A DNA stretch of 64,000 nucleotides from Oceanospirillum sp964342385 (GTDB lineage Bacteria; Pseudomonadota; Gammaproteobacteria; Pseudomonadales; Halomonadaceae): positions 6,864 to 70,863 of the forward strand of contig CAYFGP010000015.1 of NCBI GenBank assembly GCA_964342385.1, given 5' to 3'. The translations under genes and the position numbers were made by a program. Below, piece by piece: positions 31,931 to 41,537 of the stretch. A model generated the notes under the pieces. That model made no database searches. It had not been told where the DNA came from and worked only from the letters and a program-made list of their open reading frames with translations. The first letter of the stretch is position 1. The number at the start of each line of letters is the position of its first letter.

Positions 31931-33409
31931 ATGAGTGAAGAGATTCTGATTAATATTACGCCGATGGAAACCCGTGTTGCGGTCGTAGAAAACGGTGTAT
32001 TGCAGGAAGTTTATATTGAAAGAACCCGCCGTCGTGGCATTGTGGGTAATATCTATAAAGGCAAGGTAGTACGGGTATTACCGGGTATGCAGGCCGCTTT
32101 TGTTGATATTGGTCTGGAGCGAGCAGCGTTTATCCATGCTGCTGATGTGACGCCACCGAGTCGGGGGAATCATCAGGGCGGTTCTGATGTAGAAAGTATC
32201 AGTGCTCTGTTGAGAGAAGGTCAGTCCTTGATTGTTCAGGTCACTAAGGAGCCTATTGGTACGAAAGGCGCTCGACTAACCACGCATTTGTCAATTCCTT
32301 CCCGTTATCTAGTTTATATGCCGCATACGCCTCATACCGGTGTTTCTCAGCGTATTGAGGATGAGGAAGAGCGGGATCGTTTGCGTAGTATTGTTGAGAA
32401 TCGTCCTGAGCCGGAAAAGGGTAAAGGCGTTGAAGGCGGTTTTATTATCCGTACCGCGGCTGAAGGCTATGGTGAAGAAGAGATTCAGGCCGATGTGCAT
32501 TTTCTGGAACGTCTGTGGCGTTCGGTAGAGCGACGCTGTAAGGAAGCGAAAGAGCGTACGGTGATCTATGAAGATCTGCCGCTGTTTATGCGTACCATGC
32601 GTGACTTTGTCCGTCCCGAAATTGAAAAGATCCGTATCGATTCGAGAGAAAACTTCACCAAGTTAAAAGAGTTTGTGCAGGAGTTTGTGCCTTCTCTGGA
32701 ACCTAGGGTCGAATATTATCCTGGTGAACGCCCTATCTTTGACCTATATGGGGTTGAGGATGAGATTCAGAAAGCGTTGGGGCGCAAGGTTCAGCTGAAG
32801 TCTGGTGGTTATCTGGTGGTGGATCAGACTGAAGCCATGACTACGATAGATGTGAATACCGGTGCTTTTGTCGGCCACCGTAATCTGGAAGAAACCATCT
32901 TCAAGACGAACCTGGAAGCGGCCACGGCTATTGTGCGTCAACTGCGTCTGCGCAATCTGGGCGGCATTATTATTATCGACTTTATCGATATGGAAGATGC
33001 CGAACACCAGCGTCAGGTTTTACGTCTGTTAGAAAAAAATCTGGAAAGGGATCATGCCAAAACCAAGCTGACCGGTGTGACAGAGTTGGGTTTGGTGCAG
33101 ATGACTCGTAAGCGTACCCGGGAAAGTTTGGAGCAGGTGATGTGTGAACCTTGTCCAACCTGTGAAGCGCGAGGCACCATTAAAACCCCTGAAACCGTGT
33201 GTTACGAGATCTTCCGTGAGATTCTGCGTGAGGAGCGAGCTTACGGCTCAAAGACCTATCTGGTATTAGCTTCTCAGCCTGTTGTGGATCGTTTGTTAGA
33301 TGAGGAATCTGCCAGCGTGGCGGATCTGGAACTGTTTATTAATAAAACCATTAAGTTCCAGGTAGAAACCATGTACAGCCAAGAGCAGTTTGATGTTGTA
33401 CTGCTATAA
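31931..33409 (+). CDS. rng: Ribonuclease G
   Basis: A 492-residue 5'-end-sensing endoribonuclease for 16S rRNA 5' maturation and mRNA decay. An S1 domain (about 35-125: GNIYKGKVVRVLPGMQAAFVDIG) is followed by the catalytic region with Mg-binding aspartates in TTIDVNTGAFVG and IIIDFIDM, and the Zn-link cysteines in CEPCPTC. It lacks the long RNase E scaffold tail. ATG 31931, behind a GGGGGAAGGG tract, gives the usual MSEEILINITP start. Confidence 0.96.
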   Translation: MSEEILINITPMETRVAVVENGVLQEVYIERTRRRGIVGNIYKGKVVRVLPGMQAAFVDIGLERAAFIHAADVTPPSRGNHQGGSDVESISALLREGQSLIVQVTKEPIGTKGARLTTHLSIPSRYLVYMPHTPHTGVSQRIEDEEERDRLRSIVENRPEPEKGKGVEGGFIIRTAAEGYGEEEIQADVHFLERLWRSVERRCKEAKERTVIYEDLPLFMRTMRDFVRPEIEKIRIDSRENFTKLKEFVQEFVPSLEPRVEYYPGERPIFDLYGVEDEIQKALGRKVQLKSGGYLVVDQTEAMTTIDVNTGAFVGHRNLEETIFKTNLEAATAIVRQLRLRNLGGIIIIDFIDMEDAEHQRQVLRLLEKNLERDHAKTKLTGVTELGLVQMTRKRTRESLEQVMCEPCPTCEARGTIKTPETVCYEIFREILREERAYGSKTYLVLASQPVVDRLLDEESASVADLELFINKTIKFQVETMYSQEQFDVVLL

Positions 33410-33433
33410 CACACACTGATACGGTCGATTTTG

Positions 33434-36400
33434 ATGTCGTCTCTGATCCGGCAGGTTTTTAACCACACCTTGATCTGGCTGGTATTGCCGTTAGTGGTGG
33501 TATTAGCGATCTATGTCAGTGTCGGCCGTTACTTCTTTCCTTTGTTGGAAAGCTATCGCGATGACGTTGTTCTGTGGGTGAACGATCGTTTACCCGTTGT
33601 CGTGCAGTTGGAACAGTTAAGTGGCGATTGGAATCGATTTGATCCCTTTATCCAACTGGACAATATCTCGTTGTTTTCCCGCTATCAGCAGGTAGGCAAG
33701 CACGAGAATAGCCAGCCGGCCATTCAAGTAGAGCACTTCAGTCTTGAGCTGGATAGTTTATCTTCCTTTCGTTATCAGCAACCTGTCATTCGCCAGGCCG
33801 CCATTGAAGGCGTTACTCTTAGATTGCAGCAGCAGGATGATATGTCCTGGATTCTCAAAGGTTGGGAGGATTTTCAATCTGAAGATGGCGATGGTATTGC
33901 AACCGCCAGTCAACAAGCCAAAGAGGATGTCAGTCAGCTTTCCCGCTTGCTCAGCTTCCTGATGCATCAGCAGCATTTAAAGATGGAATATGTCTGGTTA
34001 GAGCTGTTTGATCGCTATGGTCGTCAGTATCGCGCCTTTAGTAAGCGTATTGAAGCCCATGATTTAGGTGATGGTAGAAAAAGGCTGCAGGGGAGCTTGC
34101 AGTTGAATGCCGAGTCTGCAGAACAAGCCGGCTTTATTCTGGAAGTGAGTGGTGATCCTTTTGATCAGTCAACTTTAGCACTGGATCTCTATTTGCAGGC
34201 TGACCCACAATCGTTGACCTCTTGGATCGAGAAGTTTGCTGATCTGTTGCCTGTTGGTCTGCCTAAATTTAATGCTGGGATTGAGTTATGGAGCCATTGG
34301 CAAGGTGGCAAACTGATGTCGTTGCAAGGTGAGGTCACCGCTAAGGAAATTACTCTCTCCTACCAGCAGCGCCCCGATATTACGCTGACCGATCTGAATA
34401 GTGTGATTCATCTGGAGCGACAGCCGCTGAATAATTGGCAGCTGATCCTGGATCAGTTGGACTTTTCCTTGCAGGGGCAGCATTTTCCCATCGATCAATT
34501 GATTATTGATTCAGAGAAGGGTGGCAACCAGTTGAAGCTGCAATTGGCGGCGTTGGATCTGGGGGCGTTATATAGCGTGCTTAAGCAAGTACCAGAGCTG
34601 CCGGAAGAGGCCCAAGATGCACTGAATCGCCTTAAGCCCCGTGGACATCTGCGTAATCTGGTGGTGAGCTATTTTCAGTCTCAGCAGTCAGAAGCAATAC
34701 AAGCACAGCAGCTGACAGAAGTTGAAAATCTGAAGGTTGAGGAGCAGAAGCCATTAGCAGACGCTCAGAATCCGTCGACTGAATCCCAAGATCCAAAACA
34801 TAAAGCAGAGGCTGAGTCAGCAGATCGTCAGGCGGTTGCTGTCCGCCCAGGTGCCGAAGTGTCTACTCAACCAGAAATAACCTCTTCACCCTCGTCTACA
34901 ACTTCCGATGCCTCCGATATTGCTAAAGGACCGACAAGCTCTGTAATTGTGACTGCTGAATTAGATCAGGTGTCTGTGGATGCCTACTATGGTGCGCCTG
35001 CGTTAACGAATGTCAGTGGTTTTTTGCAGACGGATCAGGATGAGGGTTTTATTCGTTTTGCCAGCGATAATTTTGCTATGGATTTCCCTCTTCTTTATCC
35101 ACAGGGATGGCAATTTGAACATGCTGAGGGTCAGGTTGACTGGAGGGTTGGTAAAGCAGTGCGGGTTTTTGGGCAGGATCTGATGCTTAAGAAGGGCAGC
35201 AGTGAGGTCTTTGGTGAGTTTGATGTACTGCTGCATAACACGCCCGAAGATGATCTGTTTTATCTGAATGTTGCAGTCAGGGATGTCCATGACCCGTTTG
35301 GTCTTACTTTGGTGCCAGAGCGTATTTTGCGCCCGGAGATTATGCAGTGGTTGAAACAGAGTATTCAGCAGGCTCACGTTAAGGAAGGTGGGTTTATCTA
35401 TGATGGCAGTTTACTACTGAATGCAGAGAACCCCGTAAGAGCGGCTACAACCCATTTGATGTTGGATATTGATCAGGGGCAGCTGAAATTCTTACCCGAA
35501 TGGCCTGCTGTAGAGGCTTTAACCGCTAAGCTGTTTGTGGATGGCACTGAGTTACGCTCAGAAGTCAGCTCTGCCCGTTATCTGGGTAATGAGGGGCTTT
35601 ATGGTCAGGTTAATCTGGTCAATGATGACATCGGTGGCCGGGTGCAGACAAACCTTAAAGGCCAGTTGATTCCTGAGCAGGGCTGGCAGGTTTTCTCTCA
35701 AACACCGCTGCAAAAACTGGTGCCAGAAACGCTATTCGACTGGCAACTGAGCGGTAAAAAAATATGGCTGAATACCTGGCTGGATTTTCCTATTGATGGT
35801 CGGGAAGGTAATGGCTGGGTGAGGGTAAAAACACAGGGAAATAGCTTATTGATCCCTGAACTGGGCACCCCTTTGGATAATATTGATGCCGAAGTTGAGT
35901 ATGATCTGGCCAAAGGCTTATCGGCGAAGCAGGGAAAAGCAGAGTTTTTAGCCGGGCCTGCTCAGTTTGATATTCATACCGATATGGAGCAGGGTACGGT
36001 TATGGTTGAGGGATTGGGGCAGGCCGAAGTAGATGCTCTAAGCCTTTGGCAGCCCATGCCTTTTTCACCCTGGTTATCTGGTACTGCACCTTATAATTTC
36101 TTTGTCAGACTGGATAAGGTAAGCCAGTTGCATCTGATCAGTGAGCTACAAGGCGTGGAAGTGCGTATGCCGCCGCCTATGAGTAAAACTGCTGAGATGA
36201 GCACAGCGTTGGATGTGAACATGAGCTTTAGTGCTGAGGAGAATCGCTTTGCGGTGCAGTATGGTGATCATGTTAATGCCAAGGGGTTATGGCTAAGTGA
36301 GCAGAAGCAGAATACCGCCACACAGATAAAGAGCGAGCAAACAGTGGCCGCAGAAAATAGTTTTGCCGCGAATATCTGGCTAGGTGATCTGCCTAAACAA

Positions 36401-37768
36401 ATGCTGGCTCCCAGTACGCTGACTGGTCGTACAGATATCCACTTTCAACAAAACCAGATTAATGCTGAGTCCTGGATTGAGTTTATTAAAGCGGAGCAGG
36501 CTAGGGTTGAATTAGAGCAATCCGTTGTGCTTTCCAGTGCTGAATCGGCAGTGGATTCTGATCAAGCTGGGGTTGGTACAGATCCAGTTGTAGCAAGGAG
36601 CGAAAAGGAGAGCGGTAGGGCTAATTCGCAACAGATATCGGGCCTGACTCGTTTCCATCTTGAGACTAAACAGCTGCGTTATGGCGATATGAAGCTCGAA
36701 AACTTTGTTTTGGATGCTGAGCAGGATCAGGAAGAATACAGTTTTCGTTTTGCCAGCCCTCAAATCCAGGGCGAGGCTAATATGACCGAACAATTGACCC
36801 GGATTGAGCTGGAACATCTGTTCTACGACAGTCCGGAAAATGAAGCGATTGTGGTACCTAAGCAAATAGTAGCTAAGCAAGTAGTACCTAAGCAAAAAGA
36901 AGATAGCGTGTTGGATCAGGTGTTTACCTCTCAGTGGCCAGACTTCGATCTCAAGATTAAAGATTTTCAGGTTAATCGTGTCGTGGGTAAGGGGCTGGAT
37001 ATTAGCTACCGTAGTAAGCAGGACAAGCGACAGCTAACGTTAAATAGCATGACTCAGGGTAGTATTGGCTACAATGGTGTTTTGGATTGGTACGTCCCTG
37101 AAGATTCAAAGCTCAATGGTAAGATCCGTATCCCGCAATCCACTTTAGTGTTTAATGTTCAAGGAGATGATCTGGCGGATGCCCAAAAAGCTTTTGCCAT
37201 TAAACCTGTGATCAGCAGCCAAAAGGCTAAGGTCTCCTCTCGTTTGATATGGCCAGGTCTGCCCAATGAGTTAGCTGCAGATAAACTATCCGGTGATGTA
37301 ACGATTCAGTTGGAGAAAGGTGAGTTTGAGCAAGTTTCTTCGGCACCTGCATTGCGCTTGATTTCATTGTTTAATTTTGGGGCGCTGGTTCGCCGCTTAC
37401 AGCTGGATTTTTCCGATATGTCCGGTAAAGGCTTGTCATATGATAAGGTCAGCGGCAGGGTGACTATACTGAATGGGCTAGGCACATTAAAAGAACCGCT
37501 TAAGGTAGACGGTTCTGCTACCAAGTTTGAGATGACAGGCAATATTGATTTTATAGATGAAACCTTAGAGCAGGATCTGATCGTGACGTTACCGGTTGCT
37601 GAAACCTTGCCCTTTGCCGCAGTGCTTGCCGGTGCGCCTCAGCTTGGCGGTACCATCTATATTGCACAGAAAGTATTAGGTAATTTGTTTGATAAATTTA
37701 CCCGAGCCAGATACAGCGTTACAGGTGCTTGGGATAACCCCAAAATTGAGCTGAAACGTGTATTTTAG
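33434..37768 (+). CDS. yhdP: AsmA-like inter-membrane phospholipid transport protein YhdP
   Basis: A 1444-residue protein anchored by an N-terminal TM (about 12-32), with a very long repeating-groove periplasmic body and an AsmA-like C-terminal region. YhdP, TamB and YdbH carry phospholipids toward the outer membrane. It is longer than E. coli YhdP (about 1266) because of low-complexity insertions: a Gln/Ser/Pro/Glu linker (about 415-510) and another near 1035-1065. A 15-bp triplicated stretch (36854-36898) encodes VPKQI-VAKQV-VPKQK. ATG 33434 is preferred over the adjoining TTG. It lies between rng and tldD. Confidence 0.92.
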   Translation: MSSLIRQVFNHTLIWLVLPLVVVLAIYVSVGRYFFPLLESYRDDVVLWVNDRLPVVVQLEQLSGDWNRFDPFIQLDNISLFSRYQQVGKHENSQPAIQVEHFSLELDSLSSFRYQQPVIRQAAIEGVTLRLQQQDDMSWILKGWEDFQSEDGDGIATASQQAKEDVSQLSRLLSFLMHQQHLKMEYVWLELFDRYGRQYRAFSKRIEAHDLGDGRKRLQGSLQLNAESAEQAGFILEVSGDPFDQSTLALDLYLQADPQSLTSWIEKFADLLPVGLPKFNAGIELWSHWQGGKLMSLQGEVTAKEITLSYQQRPDITLTDLNSVIHLERQPLNNWQLILDQLDFSLQGQHFPIDQLIIDSEKGGNQLKLQLAALDLGALYSVLKQVPELPEEAQDALNRLKPRGHLRNLVVSYFQSQQSEAIQAQQLTEVENLKVEEQKPLADAQNPSTESQDPKHKAEAESADRQAVAVRPGAEVSTQPEITSSPSSTTSDASDIAKGPTSSVIVTAELDQVSVDAYYGAPALTNVSGFLQTDQDEGFIRFASDNFAMDFPLLYPQGWQFEHAEGQVDWRVGKAVRVFGQDLMLKKGSSEVFGEFDVLLHNTPEDDLFYLNVAVRDVHDPFGLTLVPERILRPEIMQWLKQSIQQAHVKEGGFIYDGSLLLNAENPVRAATTHLMLDIDQGQLKFLPEWPAVEALTAKLFVDGTELRSEVSSARYLGNEGLYGQVNLVNDDIGGRVQTNLKGQLIPEQGWQVFSQTPLQKLVPETLFDWQLSGKKIWLNTWLDFPIDGREGNGWVRVKTQGNSLLIPELGTPLDNIDAEVEYDLAKGLSAKQGKAEFLAGPAQFDIHTDMEQGTVMVEGLGQAEVDALSLWQPMPFSPWLSGTAPYNFFVRLDKVSQLHLISELQGVEVRMPPPMSKTAEMSTALDVNMSFSAEENRFAVQYGDHVNAKGLWLSEQKQNTATQIKSEQTVAAENSFAANIWLGDLPKQMLAPSTLTGRTDIHFQQNQINAESWIEFIKAEQARVELEQSVVLSSAESAVDSDQAGVGTDPVVARSEKESGRANSQQISGLTRFHLETKQLRYGDMKLENFVLDAEQDQEEYSFRFASPQIQGEANMTEQLTRIELEHLFYDSPENEAIVVPKQIVAKQVVPKQKEDSVLDQVFTSQWPDFDLKIKDFQVNRVVGKGLDISYRSKQDKRQLTLNSMTQGSIGYNGVLDWYVPEDSKLNGKIRIPQSTLVFNVQGDDLADAQKAFAIKPVISSQKAKVSSRLIWPGLPNELAADKLSGDVTIQLEKGEFEQVSSAPALRLISLFNFGALVRRLQLDFSDMSGKGLSYDKVSGRVTILNGLGTLKEPLKVDGSATKFEMTGNIDFIDETLEQDLIVTLPVAETLPFAAVLAGAPQLGGTIYIAQKVLGNLFDKFTRARYSVTGAWDNPKIELKRVF
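36854..36898 (+). repeat. 15-bp in-frame tandem repeat within yhdP
   Basis: Three units at 36854, 36869 and 36884, each GTA(C/G)CTAAGCAA plus three bases, encode VPKQI, VAKQV and VPKQK. The unit length is a multiple of three, so the frame is kept; a likely slippage or duplication product in a tolerant linker. Confidence 0.85.
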
Positions 37769-37782
37769 CCGTTAATAAGAGA

Positions 37783-39222
37783 ATGATTATGATAGAACAG
37801 GTTTCCCAGGAACTCTTGTTACCCGGTGACCTCGACCTTGAGCAAATGAATCACTTTTTAGCCAAGGCGATGGGGCCAGGAATTGATTTTGCGGACCTTT
37901 ATTTTCAGCAGTCTATGCATGAAAGTTGGGTGCTGGAAGAGGGGATTGTGAAGGATGCCGCATATAGCGCAGATCGCGGTGTCGGTGTACGTTCAATCTC
38001 AGGAGAAAAAACGGGTTTTTCCTATAGTGGTGATATCTCTGCTCTAGCTATTGAGCAAGCGGCGATGGCTGCGCGCAGTATCGTGCGTCAGGGACAGGAA
38101 AAAAGCGTAGCAGCACTGAAGTCCGTGCCTTTTGAGCCTCTGTACCGTGCTGATAATCCCATTATGGCACTATCGGCTGATGAGAAGCTGGCTATTTTGC
38201 AGCAAGCGGATGAAATTGCCCGGGCAGCGGATCCGAGAGTAAAAGAGGTAACTGCTTCACTGTCAGCTAATTTTGAGCAGGTAATGGTTGTTGCCAGTGA
38301 TGGCACTCTGGCGGCGGATATCCGACCTCTGGTGCGAGTTAATGTCAGTGTGATTGCAGAGCATAATGGTCGTCGTGAGCGTGGTTCATCCGGTGCAGGT
38401 GGGCGTTACTCGCTGAAAGCCTTGTTGGATAAGTCCTTGTCTGAATCGGTGGCAAAAGAAGCGGTGCGTCAGGCACTGGTGAATCTGGAAGCCGTTGAAG
38501 CACCGGCAGGTAATATGCCTGTGGTTTTAGGTGCAGGCTGGCCCGGTGTGTTGCTGCATGAAGCGGTAGGTCATGGTTTAGAGGGAGATTTTAACCGTAA
38601 GGGTAGCTCGGCTTTCTCTGGTCGTATTGGTGAGCAAGTCGCTTCTTCTCTTTGTACGATTGTGGATGATGGCACCCTGGCTGATCGCCGTGGTTCTCTG
38701 TCTGTGGATGATGAAGGGACACCGACTCAGAATACTACGCTGATCGAGAACGGTAAGCTGGTCGGCTATATGCAGGATAAGATGAATGCCCGTTTGATGG
38801 GGCATGAAGTGACCGGTAATGGTCGTCGTGAGTCCTTTGCTCATCTGCCAATGCCACGTATGACTAATACCTATATGCTACCAGGTGAACATGATCCTGA
38901 GGAGCTGATTGCCAGTGTCAAAAATGGCATCTACGCTGTGAATTTTGGCGGTGGTCAGGTGGATATCACCTCCGGTAAGTTTGTCTTCTCTGCCAATGAA
39001 GCTTATCTGATTGAAGACGGTAAGATTACGGCTCCAGTGAAAGGCGCCACTCTGATTGGTAATGGTCCTGAAGCGATGCAGAAGGTGTCGATGGTCGGTA
39101 ATGACCTGAAGCTGGATGATGGTGTCGGGGTTTGCGGTAAAGATGGTCAGAGTGTGCCAGTAGGGGTTGGTCAGCCATCGCTGAAACTGGATGAGCTTAC
39201 CGTAGGTGGTACAGGCTCTTAA
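37783..39222 (+). CDS. tldD: Metalloprotease subunit TldD
   Basis: A 479-residue zinc-metallopeptidase half of the TldD/TldE heterodimer, which degrades unfolded peptides and matures small modified peptides such as microcin B17 and PQQ-like precursors. The catalytic HExxxH is HEAVGH (about 262-267). ATG 37783 and in-frame ATG 37789 are both possible; AAGAGA at 37777-37782 is better spaced for 37789. Its partner PmbA/TldE is encoded at 40050, with yjgA antisense in between. Confidence 0.95.
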   Translation: MIMIEQVSQELLLPGDLDLEQMNHFLAKAMGPGIDFADLYFQQSMHESWVLEEGIVKDAAYSADRGVGVRSISGEKTGFSYSGDISALAIEQAAMAARSIVRQGQEKSVAALKSVPFEPLYRADNPIMALSADEKLAILQQADEIARAADPRVKEVTASLSANFEQVMVVASDGTLAADIRPLVRVNVSVIAEHNGRRERGSSGAGGRYSLKALLDKSLSESVAKEAVRQALVNLEAVEAPAGNMPVVLGAGWPGVLLHEAVGHGLEGDFNRKGSSAFSGRIGEQVASSLCTIVDDGTLADRRGSLSVDDEGTPTQNTTLIENGKLVGYMQDKMNARLMGHEVTGNGRRESFAHLPMPRMTNTYMLPGEHDPEELIASVKNGIYAVNFGGGQVDITSGKFVFSANEAYLIEDGKITAPVKGATLIGNGPEAMQKVSMVGNDLKLDDGVGVCGKDGQSVPVGVGQPSLKLDELTVGGTGS

Positions 39223-39372
39223 GCCTTGTCGTGCTATCGAGAGTAAAGGGATGCCGGTAGAGAGTTGTGTTTGAGGAGTTGGCGCTGATGGCAGAGGTGA
39301 AAAAACACTGTGGCTAGTCGATGGGGTGAATCCTGTACTGACTCTGGCTGCAAGCCTGGTTTTAAGCAAAAC

Positions 39373-39408
39373 AACCGGGGCAGTGGTTACTGCCGGCCGG
39401 TTTCTTTT
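39373..39408. terminator. Terminator between tldD and yjgA
   Basis: A two-part stem: AACCGG (39373-39378) with CCGGTT (39397-39402) and GGCAGT with ACTGCC inside, with a GGTT-type loop, then TCTTTTG. It lies between convergent genes. Confidence 0.65.
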
Positions 39409-39439
39409 GTGCGCTTAGGTATCTTAAACACAGGCTTGC

Positions 39440-39955
39440 TTACATATCGTAGATTTCACGCAGTTTGCGGAAAATCTTACGGGCAGCAGCAGGTGGTTTA
39501 CCTTGGCTCTGCTCTTTCTGAGCCGTACGAATCAGCTGGCGCATGGTCTGGCGATCCGTGTCCGGCTGCTCGGCTACCAGCTCATTCAGTGCGCTGTCAC
39601 CTTCTGCTACCAGACGATCACGCCAGTGTTCCAGCTTGTGGAACTGACGGTTATAGGCATCGCTGGTGGTATCAAACAGGGCCAACTTCTCAGCCACGGC
39701 TTCGCTGTCTTCATTACGCATCAGCTTACCCACGTATTGCAGGTGGCGGCGCTTGGCTTCGTTTGAGCGGATGCGATGATACTCATCAATGGCGCGATAC
39801 ATGTCATCGGAGAGCTGTAATTTCTGTTGCTGATCTTTATTCAGCTCCAGAATCTTTTTCCCCATCTCCTGAAGGGCATGCATCTCCCGTTTTATCTGGG
39901 TCTTACTGGGTCCGTAATCAAATTCCTCGGACTCGTCATATACGTCTTCGCTCAT
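39440..39955 (-). CDS. yjgA: Ribosome-associated protein YjgA/DarP (DUF615)
   Basis: A 171-residue, highly charged helical protein of the DUF615 family, which associates with pre-50S particles and promotes late large-subunit assembly. The segment SKTQIKREMHALQEMGKKIL and the C-terminal QLIRTAQKEQSQGKPPAAARKIFRKL type tail are typical (shown in parts: SKTQIKREMHALQ, KPPAAARKIFRKLRE). ATG 39955 gives the family start MSEDVYDE. It runs opposite to tldD and pmbA, and is divergent from pmbA with 94 bases between starts. Confidence 0.92.
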   Translation of the reverse strand: MSEDVYDESEEFDYGPSKTQIKREMHALQEMGKKILELNKDQQQKLQLSDDMYRAIDEYHRIRSNEAKRRHLQYVGKLMRNEDSEAVAEKLALFDTTSDAYNRQFHKLEHWRDRLVAEGDSALNELVAEQPDTDRQTMRQLIRTAQKEQSQGKPPAAARKIFRKLREIYDM

Positions 39956-40049
39956 ATCATCCACTTGTGCAGTTATCAAACGGGTTAAGTTTAACACACT
40001 TGCATGATCTGACCGAGATAACAGAAATAACGATTAGGTAGTGCTTCCT

Positions 40050-41420
40050 ATGTCACAGAAAACATCACAGCAGGTTTCACAAGAATACAGTGAGCAGATG
40101 AACGCCTGGAACAGCCAGTTGCCCGCTTGTGCGCAACATGTGTTGGAAGAAGCGCGTGCCAAAGGCGCTACAGCGGCTGAAGTGGCGGTATCCGGTAGCA
40201 GTGGATTATCGGTTAATGCTCGTATGGGCGAGGTCGAAACCGTTGAGTTTAATCAGGATCAAAGTATCTCATTAACGGTTTACCGTGGTCAGAAAAAGGG
40301 GCATGTCTCGGTGACCGATCTGACCGAAACGGCCTTGAGCAATGCGGTCGATATGGCGCTGGCATTTGCCAATCACACTGCCGAAGATGAATACGCCGGT
40401 TTGGCCAATGCCGAACTGATGGCTCAGGAGTGGCAGGATCCTGAGCTTTATTACCATACTGAACTTGCGGTAGAAGATCTGGTCGAACGTGCGCTGGAAT
40501 GTGAGGCGGCAGGGCGTAAGGATGAGCGTATTACCAACTCTGATGGTGCCAGTGCTTATGCTGGTGAGCGTTCTTTCCTGTATGCCAATAGCCATGGCTT
40601 TAGTGGTCAACTATCGGGTACCAACTATTCTGCCAGTTGTGTGCTGATTGCCGGTCAGGGTGATCAGATGCAGCGTGACTACTGGTATGACAGTCAGCGT
40701 CAGTGGAACCTGTTACAAGATGCGCAGCAGATCGGTGAAAAAGCCGCAGAGCGCACACTGGAGCGTCTGAACCCTCATAAACTGAGTACGCAAAAGGTAC
40801 CTGTGGTATTTGCTGCAGAGATCGCTTCCAGCCTGGTTAGTCACCTGATGGGGGGCATCAGTGGTGGTAGCCTGTACCGCAATGCATCTTTTCTGAAAGA
40901 TCGCCTGGGTGAGCAGATTTTCCCTGAGTTTGTCTCTATCTTTGAGCAACCGCATATCAAAGGAGGTGTTTCCAGTGCGCCCTTTGATCGTGAAGGTGTC
41001 ACTACGCGAGATAATATCTTTGTAAAAGACGGTGTGCTGAACAGCTATATGTTGGGCAGCTATTCAGCTCGTAAACTGGGTATGGAAACCACGGCGAATG
41101 CCGGTGGCGCCCGTAATCTGAGCATTGCTTCAACCGGTGAAGACTTTGCGGGAATCTTGAATAAGATGGGTACGGGACTATTGGTTACTGAGCTAATGGG
41201 TCAGGGCTTGAATATGGTTACCGGTGATTACTCGCGTGGTGCAGCAGGTTTCTGGGTCGAAAACGGTGTTATTCAATATCCGGTACATGAAATCACTGTT
41301 GCAGGTAATCTGAATGAGATGTTTAAGCAGATTCAGGCTGTAGGAACTGATGTGGATACACGTGGCAATATCCAAACAGGCTCTATTCTGATTGAACAGA
41401 TGACCATTGCGGGTGCTTAA
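40050..41420 (+). CDS. pmbA: Metalloprotease subunit PmbA/TldE
   Basis: The 456-residue non-catalytic partner of TldD; the heterodimer processes peptides. It shares the TldD fold but has no HExxxH. Recognisable segments are NSDGASAYAGERSFLYANSHGF and GGARNLSIASTGED near the C-terminal half (quoted in part). ATG 40050 has AGGTAG about 9 bases upstream; a GTG three codons earlier is less likely. It is divergent from yjgA, as in many gammaproteobacteria. Confidence 0.95.
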   Translation: MSQKTSQQVSQEYSEQMNAWNSQLPACAQHVLEEARAKGATAAEVAVSGSSGLSVNARMGEVETVEFNQDQSISLTVYRGQKKGHVSVTDLTETALSNAVDMALAFANHTAEDEYAGLANAELMAQEWQDPELYYHTELAVEDLVERALECEAAGRKDERITNSDGASAYAGERSFLYANSHGFSGQLSGTNYSASCVLIAGQGDQMQRDYWYDSQRQWNLLQDAQQIGEKAAERTLERLNPHKLSTQKVPVVFAAEIASSLVSHLMGGISGGSLYRNASFLKDRLGEQIFPEFVSIFEQPHIKGGVSSAPFDREGVTTRDNIFVKDGVLNSYMLGSYSARKLGMETTANAGGARNLSIASTGEDFAGILNKMGTGLLVTELMGQGLNMVTGDYSRGAAGFWVENGVIQYPVHEITVAGNLNEMFKQIQAVGTDVDTRGNIQTGSILIEQMTIAGA

Positions 41421-41444
41421 GTACACTTGTTTTTAAAAGCTTAG

Positions 41445-41480
41445 AAAATAACCCTGATTCGGCAGAGTCAGGGTTATTTT
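41445..41480. terminator. Bidirectional terminator between pmbA and mgtE
   Basis: A perfect 13-bp stem, AAAATAACCCTGA with TCAGGGTTATTTT, and a 10-base loop, with A/T-rich flanks on both sides. It serves both convergent genes. Confidence 0.88.
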
Positions 41481-41537
41481 GTATGGGGAGAGTGGATCTG
41501 TCTGGATATATGTAGGTCTAACAGAGGGCTTGATATT

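Noticed and set aside
39310..40041. Open frame of 243 codons on the plus strand
   Set aside because: It covers yjgA (DUF615) on the opposite strand; its composition is that of an antisense frame and no family is recognisable.
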